The notes: a model not told the origin generated them from the sequence alone. Counted from the stretch's first letter, positions 1 through 9,261 are shown. The stretch is DNA of 64,000 bases from Fen-999 sp041480065 (GCA_041480065.1 JBGOZF010000006.1:27029-91028); one strand, 5' to 3'. Translations and numbers: made by a program.

Positions 1-186
1 ACGGTCGCCGTCACGGCGGTGCAGCCCGACGGCACCAGCTCGACCTGGACGGATACCGGCGCCGGCGTCGGCTTCCATGTCCAGGAGAAGTTCCTGGTCG
101 TCAAGCCGGGTACCAAGCTAACGCTGGAGGTCAAGGACATCAAGGTCACCGCGCGTCTGCGCTGGTGCGAAACGATTTGCTGCTGA
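1..186 (+). CDS. C-terminal part of a Cys-ended beta-rich protein (partial)
   Basis: The reading frame is open from base 1 and stops with TGA at 184-186, leaving 61 residues; the start lies outside the window. The tail (KPGTKLTLEV, then ARLRWCETICC) matches the end of the next gene (KPGAKLIVAV, then ARVRWCEVFSC), so the two are tandem paralogues. Alternating hydrophobic residues suggest a beta-sandwich domain. Both proteins end in a Trp-Cys motif plus terminal cysteines. I do not recognise a named family. Only 22 bases separate its stop from the likely start of the next gene, so they are probably co-transcribed. Confidence 0.75.
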   Translation, partial: TVAVTAVQPDGTSSTWTDTGAGVGFHVQEKFLVVKPGTKLTLEVKDIKVTARLRWCETICC

Positions 187-208
187 GCCATTGCCCAAGG
201 AGAAGACC

Positions 209-808
209 GTGCATTCGTCCTGTACCGAACGTCCCACTTACACCGGCGCACGGGCATTCCCGTTTGTGCCGCCGTTCGCCGGCCCGATAATGGGCCATCA
301 CCCCCACCCGGAACCCCATGGCTTCTGCCACAGTTGCTGCCATCCGCGCAGCCACTGCATGTGCCATCGGCGCGAATGCCGCAAGGAGGCCAAGGAACTG
401 GTGGTCAACTCCGACACCGCCACGACGACGGATACGACGGGTGCTGCGACAGGTGCGCTCAACCTCCTGAAGGCGAAGGCGGAGAGTCTGGCCACCAATC
501 TTGGCACCCTGGAAGGGGCCACCATCAACCGCAAGGGTGTCGTTGCAGGCACGGCCTTCATCGGTGGCGGTTGCTGCGTACACCTTTCGGTCGAATACAT
601 CGCAAACGATCCGACCAAAGGGAGCGCGGTCGAGATCCTGGTCGAGGACAGCGAAGGGACCTTCCTGGGCTGGGGACGGCTGGAGCCCGCAGGCACACCC
701 TACCGGATCAAGGAGGGCATCGTCACCACCAAGCCCGGCGCCAAGTTGATAGTGGCCGTCATCAATGCCACCGCCCGTGTGCGTTGGTGCGAGGTTTTCA
801 GTTGCTGA
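209..808 (+). CDS. Hypothetical His/Cys-rich protein, paralogue of the preceding gene
   Basis: The protein has 199 residues counted from GTG at 209, which has AAGGAG at 197-202 six bases upstream. An in-frame TTG at 191 lacks such a site. The N-terminal third has a His/Cys-dense patch (HPHPEPHGFCHSCCHPRSHC) that could bind a metal. A short helix-prone stretch follows (ALNLLKAKAESLATNL), then about 100 beta-rich residues ending ARVRWCEVFSC. That last domain is shared with the truncated gene before it. No signal peptide or membrane segment is visible. It lies between two genes on the same strand with strong ribosome sites and short gaps, so an operon is likely. Function unknown. Confidence 0.7.
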   Translation: MHSSCTERPTYTGARAFPFVPPFAGPIMGHHPHPEPHGFCHSCCHPRSHCMCHRRECRKEAKELVVNSDTATTTDTTGAATGALNLLKAKAESLATNLGTLEGATINRKGVVAGTAFIGGGCCVHLSVEYIANDPTKGSAVEILVEDSEGTFLGWGRLEPAGTPYRIKEGIVTTKPGAKLIVAVINATARVRWCEVFSC

Positions 809-832
809 GCGGCGGACCCCAAGGAGAACATC

Positions 833-1393
833 ATGGCTGAACCCAGGAAACCCCGCCAGGCGGCCCGCGCATCGGCCGCCGGCAAGGCGCAAAGCAAAAC
901 AGCGGTTGCCGGCAAGGCGGAAAGCAAGGCGGCTGCCGAGTTCCGGCGCTTCAAGGAGGCTCGCGCGGCCACGCCCGCGACCGAAGGCGACGACGCTGCG
1001 CCTTCTGTACCCGCCGCCGGTTCACCACCGCCGATGATGGCCCTGCCGCCCTGGGCGATGCCGCCTTCGTTCTCGCTGCCGCAACCACCGCAGGGCTGGG
1101 GGGGCATGTTGCCGCAACCCGGCACGGTGCAACCGGCGCCCCTGGCCGTCGGCCCCCTCGGAGACCGGCTCGGCTCGACGCTGCGGCTTGGTATCGATGT
1201 CATCAACATGGCGCTGGCAGGCAGTTTGCGGTTGCTCGGCGGCATGGGTTACAGCGGTCATGAGCCCGGCTACGGCGACCACTGTGGCTGCGGCGGTCAC
1301 CCCTTTGCGGAACACCATGGCGGCTACAGTTGCTGCTGCGTGTTCGAACACGACGACTGTTGCACCCCCAGCGTAGGCAACTGCTGCGACTGA
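833..1393 (+). CDS. Hypothetical Ala/Pro-rich protein with a Cys-rich tail
   Basis: The protein has 186 residues with an ATG at 833 and AAGGAG eight bases upstream. Three parts are visible: an Ala/Lys-rich basic N-terminus (about 1-50); a Pro/Met-rich middle (about 60-105); and a hydrophobic segment (LRLGIDVINMALAGSLRLLGG, about 120-140) followed by a Gly/His/Cys tail with CCC, CC and a final NCCD. The tail resembles the Cys/His patch of the preceding gene in composition, not in alignment. Spacing of 24 bases from that gene suggests one transcript. I do not recognise a family; surface or granule association is only a guess. Confidence 0.65.
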   Translation: MAEPRKPRQAARASAAGKAQSKTAVAGKAESKAAAEFRRFKEARAATPATEGDDAAPSVPAAGSPPPMMALPPWAMPPSFSLPQPPQGWGGMLPQPGTVQPAPLAVGPLGDRLGSTLRLGIDVINMALAGSLRLLGGMGYSGHEPGYGDHCGCGGHPFAEHHGGYSCCCVFEHDDCCTPSVGNCCD

Positions 1394-1414
1394 CGGCTCT
1401 ATTTCGGCCTTGAC

Positions 1415-1431
1415 CGGGCTTTGCAAGCCCG
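1415..1431 (+). terminator. Possible terminator hairpin after the Cys-rich genes
   Basis: CGGGCTT and AAGCCCG form a perfect 7-bp stem around a TGC loop, 22 bases after the stop of the last Cys-rich gene. No T-run follows, so it is a weak candidate for an intrinsic terminator. Confidence 0.3.
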
Positions 1432-1557
1432 ACATGGCCGGTCGGCCGTGGGTGTGCTCGCCGCTGCGAGCGCTTGCTCCTTGTCCCGTCGGATGGCTGG
1501 TGGGCTGGTTCTTGGGGTATTCTTGCGCAGGCTACGTCAAGGACGAGGAACCGAGCG

Positions 1558-1896
1558 GTGTTCGATGCAAATGCAATGTTGAGGAATTTCTCGGGCCACC
1601 GCAGCATCGCGGTGGCCATGCTGGAGAGTCTTCTGACCGATCTGCCCGAACGCGTCGAGGCGCTGTCGTCGGGGTTCGCTGACGGTGACCTGGACACCGC
1701 CGAACGCGAGGCACACACCATCAAGGGTCTTGCCGGCAACGGTGGCGCACCCCTGCTGCGCGATCTGGCGCTTGAGATCGAGAGTTGCTGTCGCGACGGG
1801 TTTCTGGAAGAAGCAAGGCGAAAATTTCCCGATCTCGGCGCCGAAGCCGATTGCGTCCTGGCCGAGTGGGGTGCCTTTCTAGCCAGCACCGGCTGA
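1558..1896 (+). CDS. HPt (histidine phosphotransfer) domain protein
   Basis: This is a 112-residue single-domain HPt protein, which relays phosphate between a hybrid kinase and a response regulator. The motif AHTIKGLAGN holds the phospho-accepting His, and the rest is a helical bundle. GTG at 1558 is chosen because it follows a GGACGAGGAA site and gives the standard HPt N-terminus (FDANAMLRNFSG). An upstream TTG at 1474 would add 28 residues unlike the family. No hybrid kinase is adjacent, so its partner must be elsewhere. The next gene is a diguanylate cyclase on the same strand, but no direct link is evident. Confidence 0.8.
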   Translation: MFDANAMLRNFSGHRSIAVAMLESLLTDLPERVEALSSGFADGDLDTAEREAHTIKGLAGNGGAPLLRDLALEIESCCRDGFLEEARRKFPDLGAEADCVLAEWGAFLASTG

Positions 1897-1974
1897 AGGG
1901 GTTTCGGGAACTGGCGGAAGGCCGCGCTCGTAAGCGTCGCCCGAACTAGCCCTTGCCGGTCGTCGCAGCCAGAC

Positions 1975-2002
1975 TTGTCCGCGGCCGTACTATGGGTATA
2001 GC
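1975..2002 (+). promoter_or_regulatory. Candidate sigma-70 promoter of the GGDEF gene
   Basis: TTGTCC (1975-1980) and TATAGC (1997-2002) are separated by 16 bases. A start of transcription near 2009 would leave a leader of about 29 bases before ATG 2038 and would exclude the upstream in-frame TTG at 2005 as the start codon. Visual match only. Confidence 0.4.
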
Positions 2003-2037
2003 ATTTGCTCACGCCCAACACTGGATCTGCCCTTGTC

Positions 2038-4812
2038 ATGCCCACGCGTGTATCCAAGAGTCTCCAGGTCCGAGTCACACTCGCCATCGTGCTGCTTATT
2101 CTCGCCGGACTGGCGGCATTGGCGGTGTTCGTTGCCGGCAGGCAGGAGCAACGGCTGAAGGAACTGTTGTCCGGCCAGCAGTTCTCCACGGTCGGATATG
2201 TCGCCGAGGACATCGATGCCAAGATCAGGCTGCGTGTCGACAGCCTGGTCCGGATTGCCCTGCGCATGGCGGAGGTTCCGCTCAATGACGAACTGCGCCT
2301 CGAGAGATTCCTGGCCGAACGACAGACGATCTACGACCTGTTCGAACTTGGCCTCGTCGTCGTAAGACCCGACCTCAGCGGCGCCTTCGCGGACTTTCCG
2401 GCGTTGCCCGGACGTCGCAGCAGTCACTTTCGGCTCTCGCCGTTCAGCGATGTGGCACGCGACTTGGTGCCGGCAATCGGGCCGCCCGGCAAAGCGCGCC
2501 ATGCCAACCGGCCGGTGGTGGTGATGGCGGTGCCGGTCAAGGACCGCGAGGGACGGCTGATCGCCATCCTGGCCGGTGTTACTACCATCGACGCCTCCAA
2601 CTTCCTGGATCTGGTCGCCAAGCAAAGGCTGGGCCGCAGCAGCGATTTCCTGGTGATCGCCCCGCGCCACGGCATGATCGTTACCGGCACCGAGCCTGAC
2701 AGCGTGCTCAAGCCCTTGCCAGCGCCGGGGATGGACAGGCTGCTCGACCGTTTTGCCGCGGGTTTCGAGGGTTCCGACGTCGGCATCAGCGCCGAGGGGA
2801 TAGAGGAACTGGCATCGGCGCGCAGGATTCCATCGGCCGGCTGGTCGGTGGTTGCGATGATGCCGACGTCGGAGGCGTTTGCGCCGGTGCGCGAATTCAA
2901 CCGGCTGGCAATCGGGGGCGCGGCCGGACTTTCCGTTCTGGTCGGTCTCATCGCGGCATTGTTCCTGCGCCGGGCCTTGGCGCCCCTGAAGAGAGCTGCG
3001 CTTTCGCTCGACAACATGACCCGCGGCAACGAACCGCTGCGTGCGCTGCCGATCGAGCGCGAGGACGAGGTCGGCCGCCTGGTCGAGAGCTTCAACCGCC
3101 TGCAACAAAGCCTCAACCGGGAGCAAAGTGCGCTCAGGGAAAGCGAAGAGAAGTTGCGTAGCCTGCTGCAGGCGATTCCCGACTCGGTGCAGTTCAAGGA
3201 TCACGACGGCAACTGGCTGGAGTACAACATCGGTGCCCAGCGCGCCTTCGGCCTGGAAGGCATCGATTGCCACGGCAAGAACGAACAGAAGTTGGCCGAA
3301 AGTGCGCCGCCGGCCGCGCGCAAGGCGCTGCTGCAATGCCACCTGACCGATGAGATCGCCTGGCGCGCCGGCCAGTCGTGCCGGGTCGACGAGGTCGTTC
3401 ATCTGCCCGACGGCACCACCCGGGTCTTCGATGTGATCAAGGTGCCCTTGTTTCACGATGACGGTCGGCGCAAGGGCATCGTGGTCATCGGCCGCGACAT
3501 CACCGAAAACAGACGCGCATCCGAGGCGCTCAAGCGCAGCCTGAAGGAATTCAATCAACTGGTCGAGCGCATTCCGGTCGGCGTTTACAAACTCCGCATG
3601 TGCCCCGACGGCAGCGAGCGCTTCGACTATGTCAGTCCGCGCTGGTGCGAGTTGGTCGGCATTTCCGCCGAAGAGGTCTATCGGGACGCCAACGCGGCGT
3701 CGGCAAGGATTCATCCGGATGACCGCGAGTCCATGCGCGAACGCAATCAGCGAGCCCGGGAAACCCTGGACCCCTTCCAGTGGGAAGGGCGCGTCGGCAA
3801 CGACAAGGACGGCGTCCGCTGGCTGCACATCGAATCGACGCCGACGGTGCTGTCGAACGGCGACATCCTCTGGGAGGGCATCCAGTACGACGTCAGCGAA
3901 CGCCGGCGCGCCGAGCAGAGCCTGCAACTGGTGGCCAGCGTGTTCCGCCACGCCCGCGAGGGCATCTGCATCACCGATGCCGGCGAGCACATCGTCGACG
4001 TCAATCCCACCTTCTGCGAGATGACCGGCTACAGCCGGGAGGAAGTCGTCGGCAAGACGCCGCGGATGCTGAAGTCCGGGCACCACAGCCGCCAGTTCTA
4101 CGCCGCCATGTGGGAAACGATCGGGCGGCGCGGTTTCTGGCGCGGCGAGATCTGGAACCGGCATCACGCCGGCGGTTTGCGGGTCCAGTTGCTGACGATC
4201 TCCGCCGTTCGCGGCGAAGGCGGCGCGGTCAGCCACTACCTGGGCGTGTTTTCCGACATCACGCAGATCAAGGAAAACGAGAAACAACTCGAGCGACTGG
4301 CGCACTACGACGCGCTGACCGGGATTCCCAACCGCCTGCTACTGGCCGACCGCCTGCAGCAGGCCATCGCCCAGGCTCGCCGCAGCGGTACGGTGCTGGC
4401 CGTCTGTTACCTGGACCTCGACGAATTCAAGCAGGTTAACGATGCCTTCGGCCACGAGGCCGGTGACCGCCTGCTGGTCGAAGTCGCGCGCCGCTTGCAA
4501 CGAGCGGTCAGAACCGGCGACACCGTGGCGCGCCTGGGCGGGGACGAGTTCGTCTTCCTGTTGCCCGGTCTCGATCAGCTCAGCGAGTGCGAGACCATCG
4601 TCGAGCGCCTGATTGTCGACTTGACCCAGCCCTACAGCATTTCCGGTCGCTCGGTCAGCGTGCTTGCCAGCGTCGGAATTGCACTCTTCCCGAAAGACGG
4701 TATCGAAGCGGAAACGCTGATGCGCCACGCCGACGAAGCAATGTACGTGGCCAAGAATGCCGGCGGCAATGGCTACGGCTTCTACGACCCGGCGGATCGG
4801 GCTCGGGATTGA
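2038..4812 (+). CDS. Membrane-bound diguanylate cyclase with Cache-like, HAMP, PAS and GGDEF domains
   Basis: The protein has 924 residues and should synthesise cyclic di-GMP in response to a periplasmic signal. Order: a transmembrane segment near residues 10-32 (VTLAIVLLILAGLAALAVF); a large periplasmic dCache-like sensor (about 35-290); a second membrane helix near 295-315; a HAMP linker; three PAS/PAC modules (about 370-750); and a C-terminal GGDEF domain. The active-site GGDEF is intact at 834-838. An RTGD five residues before it fits the inhibitory I-site. No EAL domain follows. ATG 2038 fits the promoter candidate at 1975-2002; TTG 2005 is the alternative. The next gene is convergent, so this is probably a single-gene unit. 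Confidence 0.9.
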   Translation: MPTRVSKSLQVRVTLAIVLLILAGLAALAVFVAGRQEQRLKELLSGQQFSTVGYVAEDIDAKIRLRVDSLVRIALRMAEVPLNDELRLERFLAERQTIYDLFELGLVVVRPDLSGAFADFPALPGRRSSHFRLSPFSDVARDLVPAIGPPGKARHANRPVVVMAVPVKDREGRLIAILAGVTTIDASNFLDLVAKQRLGRSSDFLVIAPRHGMIVTGTEPDSVLKPLPAPGMDRLLDRFAAGFEGSDVGISAEGIEELASARRIPSAGWSVVAMMPTSEAFAPVREFNRLAIGGAAGLSVLVGLIAALFLRRALAPLKRAALSLDNMTRGNEPLRALPIEREDEVGRLVESFNRLQQSLNREQSALRESEEKLRSLLQAIPDSVQFKDHDGNWLEYNIGAQRAFGLEGIDCHGKNEQKLAESAPPAARKALLQCHLTDEIAWRAGQSCRVDEVVHLPDGTTRVFDVIKVPLFHDDGRRKGIVVIGRDITENRRASEALKRSLKEFNQLVERIPVGVYKLRMCPDGSERFDYVSPRWCELVGISAEEVYRDANAASARIHPDDRESMRERNQRARETLDPFQWEGRVGNDKDGVRWLHIESTPTVLSNGDILWEGIQYDVSERRRAEQSLQLVASVFRHAREGICITDAGEHIVDVNPTFCEMTGYSREEVVGKTPRMLKSGHHSRQFYAAMWETIGRRGFWRGEIWNRHHAGGLRVQLLTISAVRGEGGAVSHYLGVFSDITQIKENEKQLERLAHYDALTGIPNRLLLADRLQQAIAQARRSGTVLAVCYLDLDEFKQVNDAFGHEAGDRLLVEVARRLQRAVRTGDTVARLGGDEFVFLLPGLDQLSECETIVERLIVDLTQPYSISGRSVSVLASVGIALFPKDGIEAETLMRHADEAMYVAKNAGGNGYGFYDPADRARD

Positions 4813-4814
4813 GG

Positions 4815-6221
4815 TCAGGTCCGCTCGATCGTTCCTTCGCCTGTCTCCAGCACTTCGACCCAGCCTAGCTGCTGGTTCAGCACCGCGGCATCGGCCTCCG
4901 AGGCATCGCCGGCCCGGGCCGACAACCGACGCCGCAGTTCGTCCGCCGGTGCCTCGCAGGCAAGTATGGCGTAGGGGACGTCCATCGATTGCGCGAGATC
5001 GCGAAACGCGCTTCGCTCGGCGCGCCTGAGAAATGCGGCGTCGACGATCACCGAAAAGCCGTCGGCAAGCGCACCGCGGGCCAGTTCGGCCAGCCGGCCA
5101 TAGGTGCGGACGCTTGCTTCGGCACCGTATATTGTGCCGCCGCTCTCGGCGTCGGGCGCGAGACCGAACAGGCGCTTTCGTTCCACGTCGGAGCGCAGGC
5201 GGATCGTCGCCGCGTGCCCGTCGGCAAGCAGCCGGGCGCCCGATACCGTGGTCTTGCCCGAACCCGACAGCCCGAAGGTGATGGTCAGGCGCGGTGATGG
5301 CGGTCTCGTCAAGTCCTCGCCCATCGTCAGATACTCGGCGGCCTCGCCGACCTGGCCGCGAATGGCGGCCACCTTGGCCCGCACCATGGCCCGATAGACG
5401 GCATAGAAGCGCAACACCGAGAGCGCCGAGAAGTCGCCGCTCCAGATCAGCCACTCGTTGAGCAGCCAGCAGGCAAGCCCGGGCTTGTCATGGTCGAGCA
5501 GGTCGACATAGGTGAAGGCAAGCTCGCTGGCGACGTCGACCCAGCGGAACGCATCATTGAACTCGATGCAGTCGAACGGGGTGGGTTTGCCGTTGAGCAG
5601 CACTAGATTGCCCAGGTGCAGATCGCCATGGCATTCGCGCACCCTGCCTTCCTGCCGGCGCGCGGCGATGGTCGTGCGGCGGCGTTCGAATTCGCTCCCA
5701 GTCCAGGCGCGGAGCCTGGCGAGACGCGGCGCGTCACCGGGCATCAGGGTCTCGAGTTCGTCGAAATTCTCCAGCGCAGGGGCCAGCACCTGTTCGGGCG
5801 TGCCGAACGATGAATCCTGCGGCGCCGCTTCGGCGGCGGCGTGAAAGGCGGCGATCGTGCGCGCAAGATCGGTCAGGTGCGCGGGCGTCAGTTCGCCGCG
5901 CCGGCTCACGTGGTCGAGCCGGGCCGCCTCGTCGAAGCGGCGCATCTTCACCGCCGGCTCGCCGTCGAAGTCGACCACATCGAGATACAGGTCGCGCGCG
6001 TAGCGCCGGTTCAGACGCAGTTCGGCCTCGCAACAGGCCCGACGGTTCTCGACGGTGCCGTAGTCCAGAAACGGCAGGGTCACCGGCTTCTTCAGCTTGT
6101 AGGCGAACTCTCCGGCTAGCAACACCCAGGAGATGTGCGTTTCCAGCAGCTCGACCTGCGCTACCGGATGCGGGTAGCGGCGCGGGTCGAGCAGGGCCTC
6201 GATCAGCGGCGGCTGGCTCAT
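4815..6221 (-). CDS. APH-like phosphotransferase fused to a P-loop kinase (AAA_33)
   Basis: The protein has 468 residues in two parts. The N-terminal 300 resemble aminoglycoside-phosphotransferase/kinase folds, with the catalytic HGDLHLGNLVL and the metal-binding region FDCIEFNDAFRWVD. The C-terminal part is a zeta-toxin/gluconate-kinase-like P-loop domain with GLSGSGKTT. This matches the COG2187-COG0645 fusion that is widespread in Proteobacteria; its substrate is unknown. ATG 6221 overlaps the stop of the Ser/Thr kinase gene (ATGA), so it is the last gene of the seven-gene minus-strand unit and translationally coupled. In-frame sequence upstream of 6221 only overlaps the kinase gene and was not used. 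Confidence 0.85.
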   Translation of the reverse strand: MSQPPLIEALLDPRRYPHPVAQVELLETHISWVLLAGEFAYKLKKPVTLPFLDYGTVENRRACCEAELRLNRRYARDLYLDVVDFDGEPAVKMRRFDEAARLDHVSRRGELTPAHLTDLARTIAAFHAAAEAAPQDSSFGTPEQVLAPALENFDELETLMPGDAPRLARLRAWTGSEFERRRTTIAARRQEGRVRECHGDLHLGNLVLLNGKPTPFDCIEFNDAFRWVDVASELAFTYVDLLDHDKPGLACWLLNEWLIWSGDFSALSVLRFYAVYRAMVRAKVAAIRGQVGEAAEYLTMGEDLTRPPSPRLTITFGLSGSGKTTVSGARLLADGHAATIRLRSDVERKRLFGLAPDAESGGTIYGAEASVRTYGRLAELARGALADGFSVIVDAAFLRRAERSAFRDLAQSMDVPYAILACEAPADELRRRLSARAGDASEADAAVLNQQLGWVEVLETGEGTIERT

Positions 6222-8614
6222 GACGGCGCGACTCGCGGTACTCTCGGGGGCAACCCGGCGGCCAGCCTGCGGATGGCACCGCGGTGGTCGACGGCGATCC
6301 ACAGACGCCAGGCCGCAAAAGCCGTGGGCACGACGACGATCGCGAGCAGCCAGCGCGGTGCGAACGCGAGCAAGGCGAAGAACACGAAGCTGGCACCGTA
6401 GGCGACATGTTCGTTGCGCCAGAGCTCACTGATACGGTGCGCGCTTTCCCACTCGTCAAGGCGGTCGCGCATGCCCAGCACCAGCGGTTCGGCGCGCGCC
6501 ACCGCGCGCAGGGCCGGCTCGCCGCGCGGGCCGGCGCCGGCGATCAGGGCTCGCGCCTCGCGGCCCAAGGCCAGGAACTCCTCCAGGCGCACGACCAGGC
6601 GCTGCCGGCTTTCCGCACCCTGGACGATCGCCAGACCGGTGCTCGCTTCCCTGAGTCCGGCCAGGGTTTCATTGACGCGCATGACCAGGCGTTCGAGTTC
6701 ATCGGCCCTTTCTTCTTTGCGCGCGGCGATGCGGCGATGGCCGTCCTCGCTGGCCTTTTTCGCCTGGGGCAGCAAATGCAGCACCGCAACCAGGGCGGCG
6801 ACCCCGCGGAGATCCTCGGCCTGCGCTTGGCGGCACAAGTCTTCCAGCCAGGGGCTGTGCTCGAAATGGGCGGCGGCCTCGGCCAGCGTCGCGGTGCGCA
6901 ATTGGCGCGCGTAATCCGGCCGGTGAAGCGCCAGCAGCAGCGGGCCGTGAATCAGTCCCGGCGCTGGGCGTCGCAGGCCGCCGTCGATCCCGAACATCAG
7001 AGTGTCGATATCGACGACCACTTCGCCACTGTCTACCTGACTCTGCCGCCACTTGCCGAGCGCCTGGTCGGCCGCCCGCCAGGCATCGACAAAGCCGCTC
7101 CAGGCCTCGCTCCAGAGCGGGGCCAGCTTCGCCAGTGCCGGCGACTCGTCCGCCGAAACAAGTTCCAGCACATGCTGGGAGAACAGCGATTCCAGCCACT
7201 CGGCCGCGTCCCTGTCCCGTTCGGCCGCGCGCGCCGCAGCGGCGAATATGGCGTCCTCGCTCAGGCTTTGGCCGCGCCAGGCGAGAGGGATGGTCGGCGC
7301 GAGATGGCGGATGAGCTCGAACAGCAGCAAATCGGCGTCGCCGCCGCGATCCTTCAGGTCGTGCAGGTAGCGCACGAGGTTGTGGTCCTTCAACTGCTCG
7401 CGCACCCACGCCTCGAAGTAGCCGCGCGTCAGGTCCTTGCGCGCCGCTTCCCAGTGGCGGGAGAAGGCCAGGGCGAGTTCCGTGGTGCTGCGGCATTCCT
7501 GGTCGGCGACCTGATAAGGGTGGAGCAGGGTTGTTCCGGAATCCTCGGGCTCGGGTAGCGTGTCGTCGCCGGCCAGCCAGCGGCGGATCTCGGCGATGCC
7601 CCAGCGCCGCGCCGGGTCGCGCTGCAGCAGGCCGCGGCAGAGGCGGCGCCAGCTCGGGTCGCGAATGTCGGCGGTGTCGACGCTGCCGGTGGCCAGGCGG
7701 TGCGCGATGACGGGATCGGACAGGCCGGCGAATGGGTGCTCGCCCAGGAGCATCTCGACCAGCATCATGCCCAGCGACCAGTAGTCTGCCGACTGGTCGA
7801 GAATGCCGGTCATCGCTTCGGGCGCGGCGTAGCGCGCCGTACGCGCGGTGCCGGTGAAGAGCTGCGTCGCGTCCTGCAGCGAGGCGATGCCGAAGTCGGT
7901 GAGCACAAGGTCGAGCGGCTCGAGGCGCCGGACCAGCACGTTCTCGGGCTTCAGATCGCGATGCACGACCCGGCACTCGTGCAGTGCGGCCAGCGCCTCG
8001 GCCAGTTCGGCGAGGATGCTGCGCACCCGCTCAGGGGCCACCGCGCCGTCGCCCATCAGGTCGCGCAGCGAGCCGCCGGTGCAGTACTCCATGACCTCGT
8101 AGGCGACGCCGTCGGAAACGCCATGGGCCAGCGTTCTGACGACGTGCGCATGGGCAACTCGGCCTACCTGCTCGAGCACTTCGCCCTTGGGTGCGATACC
8201 TGGGCGGTAGAGCTTCGCCATCACCTGCACACCGGTCTTGAGGCCCTTGAGCAGCATCAGCTCGGCTTCGGCGCCGCCGGCGGGCAGCACGCGCTCGATG
8301 GCGAAATTGACGCTCAATGCGGTGGGCAGGTTGTACAGGCCGGCCGCCGGCATCGGTGTCGATTCGGCGGCAAGCGACCGCCCACAATAGAGGCATTGCG
8401 CGCTGCCGGGCGGATTGGGGGCGCCGCAATCGGCATGGGGACAGGGAATCGACGGCGCCGCCGGTGCCGTCTTCGACTCTGTCGGCACGATCGCCGGCTG
8501 GCCGCGCAGGCTGAGGTCGACGCCGATCAACAGCGTGCCGCAAACGCACTGGTTCACCGTCGGCGCATGCTCGGCGCCGCAAACCGGACAGACGCGGATG
8601 TAATCCCCGCTCAT
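6218..8614 (-). CDS. Zinc-ribbon Ser/Thr protein kinase with C-terminal membrane segments
   Basis: The protein has 798 residues. Two zinc ribbons open it (Cys 9, 12, 23, 25 and Cys 58, 63, 74, 77). A Hanks-type kinase domain follows (about 105-360), with VMAK Lys134, HRDLKPEN at 218-225 and DFG at 240-242, so it looks active. A long helical region of unknown function spans about 380-730. Two hydrophobic segments lie near the C-terminus (ASFVFFALLAFA and WLLAIVVVPTAFAAW), suggesting anchoring with the kinase in the cytoplasm. Its start overlaps the stop of the radical-SAM gene, and its stop overlaps the next start. Likely substrates are partners in the same operon, such as the AAA+ protein; this is inference. 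Confidence 0.88.
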   Translation of the reverse strand: MSGDYIRVCPVCGAEHAPTVNQCVCGTLLIGVDLSLRGQPAIVPTESKTAPAAPSIPCPHADCGAPNPPGSAQCLYCGRSLAAESTPMPAAGLYNLPTALSVNFAIERVLPAGGAEAELMLLKGLKTGVQVMAKLYRPGIAPKGEVLEQVGRVAHAHVVRTLAHGVSDGVAYEVMEYCTGGSLRDLMGDGAVAPERVRSILAELAEALAALHECRVVHRDLKPENVLVRRLEPLDLVLTDFGIASLQDATQLFTGTARTARYAAPEAMTGILDQSADYWSLGMMLVEMLLGEHPFAGLSDPVIAHRLATGSVDTADIRDPSWRRLCRGLLQRDPARRWGIAEIRRWLAGDDTLPEPEDSGTTLLHPYQVADQECRSTTELALAFSRHWEAARKDLTRGYFEAWVREQLKDHNLVRYLHDLKDRGGDADLLLFELIRHLAPTIPLAWRGQSLSEDAIFAAAARAAERDRDAAEWLESLFSQHVLELVSADESPALAKLAPLWSEAWSGFVDAWRAADQALGKWRQSQVDSGEVVVDIDTLMFGIDGGLRRPAPGLIHGPLLLALHRPDYARQLRTATLAEAAAHFEHSPWLEDLCRQAQAEDLRGVAALVAVLHLLPQAKKASEDGHRRIAARKEERADELERLVMRVNETLAGLREASTGLAIVQGAESRQRLVVRLEEFLALGREARALIAGAGPRGEPALRAVARAEPLVLGMRDRLDEWESAHRISELWRNEHVAYGASFVFFALLAFAPRWLLAIVVVPTAFAAWRLWIAVDHRGAIRRLAAGLPPRVPRVAPS

Positions 8615-9261
8615 CGCCAGGAGACCTCGTTCATGGTGAGGCCGCGGCTGCGGCAGAGTTCGGCCAGCGCCGCCATGTCACCGCGATGGGGAATGCCGAT
8701 GAACCATAGGCGCTGGCCGTCGACTGCGACCTGCATGCGCTTGCCCTCGGCGGCGGGCGCCTCCAGGTGCGGGTTGTAGCGCGCTTCGCCGAGGGCGGAC
8801 AGCGGCACCAGCGGCTGGTTGGCCGAGCCTCGCCAGACGTGCGCTAGCGGCAGGCCGTCGACGTAGGGCTCGGGAATGATGGCATCGAGCAAGGCCAGGA
8901 TCTCACCATGCTTGCGTTGCAGCGTGCTGAGCGGGTAGCCGCTGTAGCAGAGGAGGTCGCACTCGCGGCCCGCCGTCTTGCGCCAGCGATGCAGGCCCTT
9001 CAGCAAGGCGGCCAGTCCCTTGGGCTGGTCGAAGGGTTCGCCGCCGCTGATGGTGACGCCGTCGGCGCCATCCGGGGCGACGCGTCGGCACCAGGCGAGC
9101 AGCGCTTCGACGTCCATTTCGCGTGCCGGGTCGCGCGCCCAGGTGTCCTGTGACACGCACCCCGGGCAGTGGATGGAACAACCCTGCATCCAGATGCCGA
9201 TGCGCCGGCCAGGGCCGAGCACGGTCACCGGAAAGTGGGCTTTGTTGACCGCGATTCTCAT
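8611..9261 (-). CDS. Radical-SAM protein of the NrdG/pyruvate-formate-lyase-activase type
   Basis: The protein has 217 residues. The cluster motif CSIHCPGC places Cys at 28, 32 and 35 (CxxxCxxC), and SGGEPFDQ is the family's glycine-rich SAM-binding motif. Length and layout resemble the anaerobic ribonucleotide reductase activase, but no reductase gene is nearby. ATG 9261 overlaps the stop of the upstream membrane-protein gene and is preferred to a longer in-frame extension that only shadows that gene. Embedded with a Ser/Thr kinase and an AAA+ ATPase, it probably makes a glycyl radical or another modification on an unknown target. A housekeeping NrdG role is the alternative. Confidence 0.82.
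   Translation of the reverse strand: MRIAVNKAHFPVTVLGPGRRIGIWMQGCSIHCPGCVSQDTWARDPAREMDVEALLAWCRRVAPDGADGVTISGGEPFDQPKGLAALLKGLHRWRKTAGRECDLLCYSGYPLSTLQRKHGEILALLDAIIPEPYVDGLPLAHVWRGSANQPLVPLSALGEARYNPHLEAPAAEGKRMQVAVDGQRLWFIGIPHRGDMAALAELCRSRGLTMNEVSWR

Noticed and set aside
1990..4305. Long open frame opposite the GGDEF gene
   Set aside because: A GC-rich antisense shadow: no ribosome site, no domain, and the plus-strand gene has clear motifs throughout.
8611..9261. Standard anaerobic ribonucleotide reductase activase NrdG
   Set aside because: No nrdD in the window and the gene is locked into a kinase/AAA+ operon; kept as a family resemblance only.
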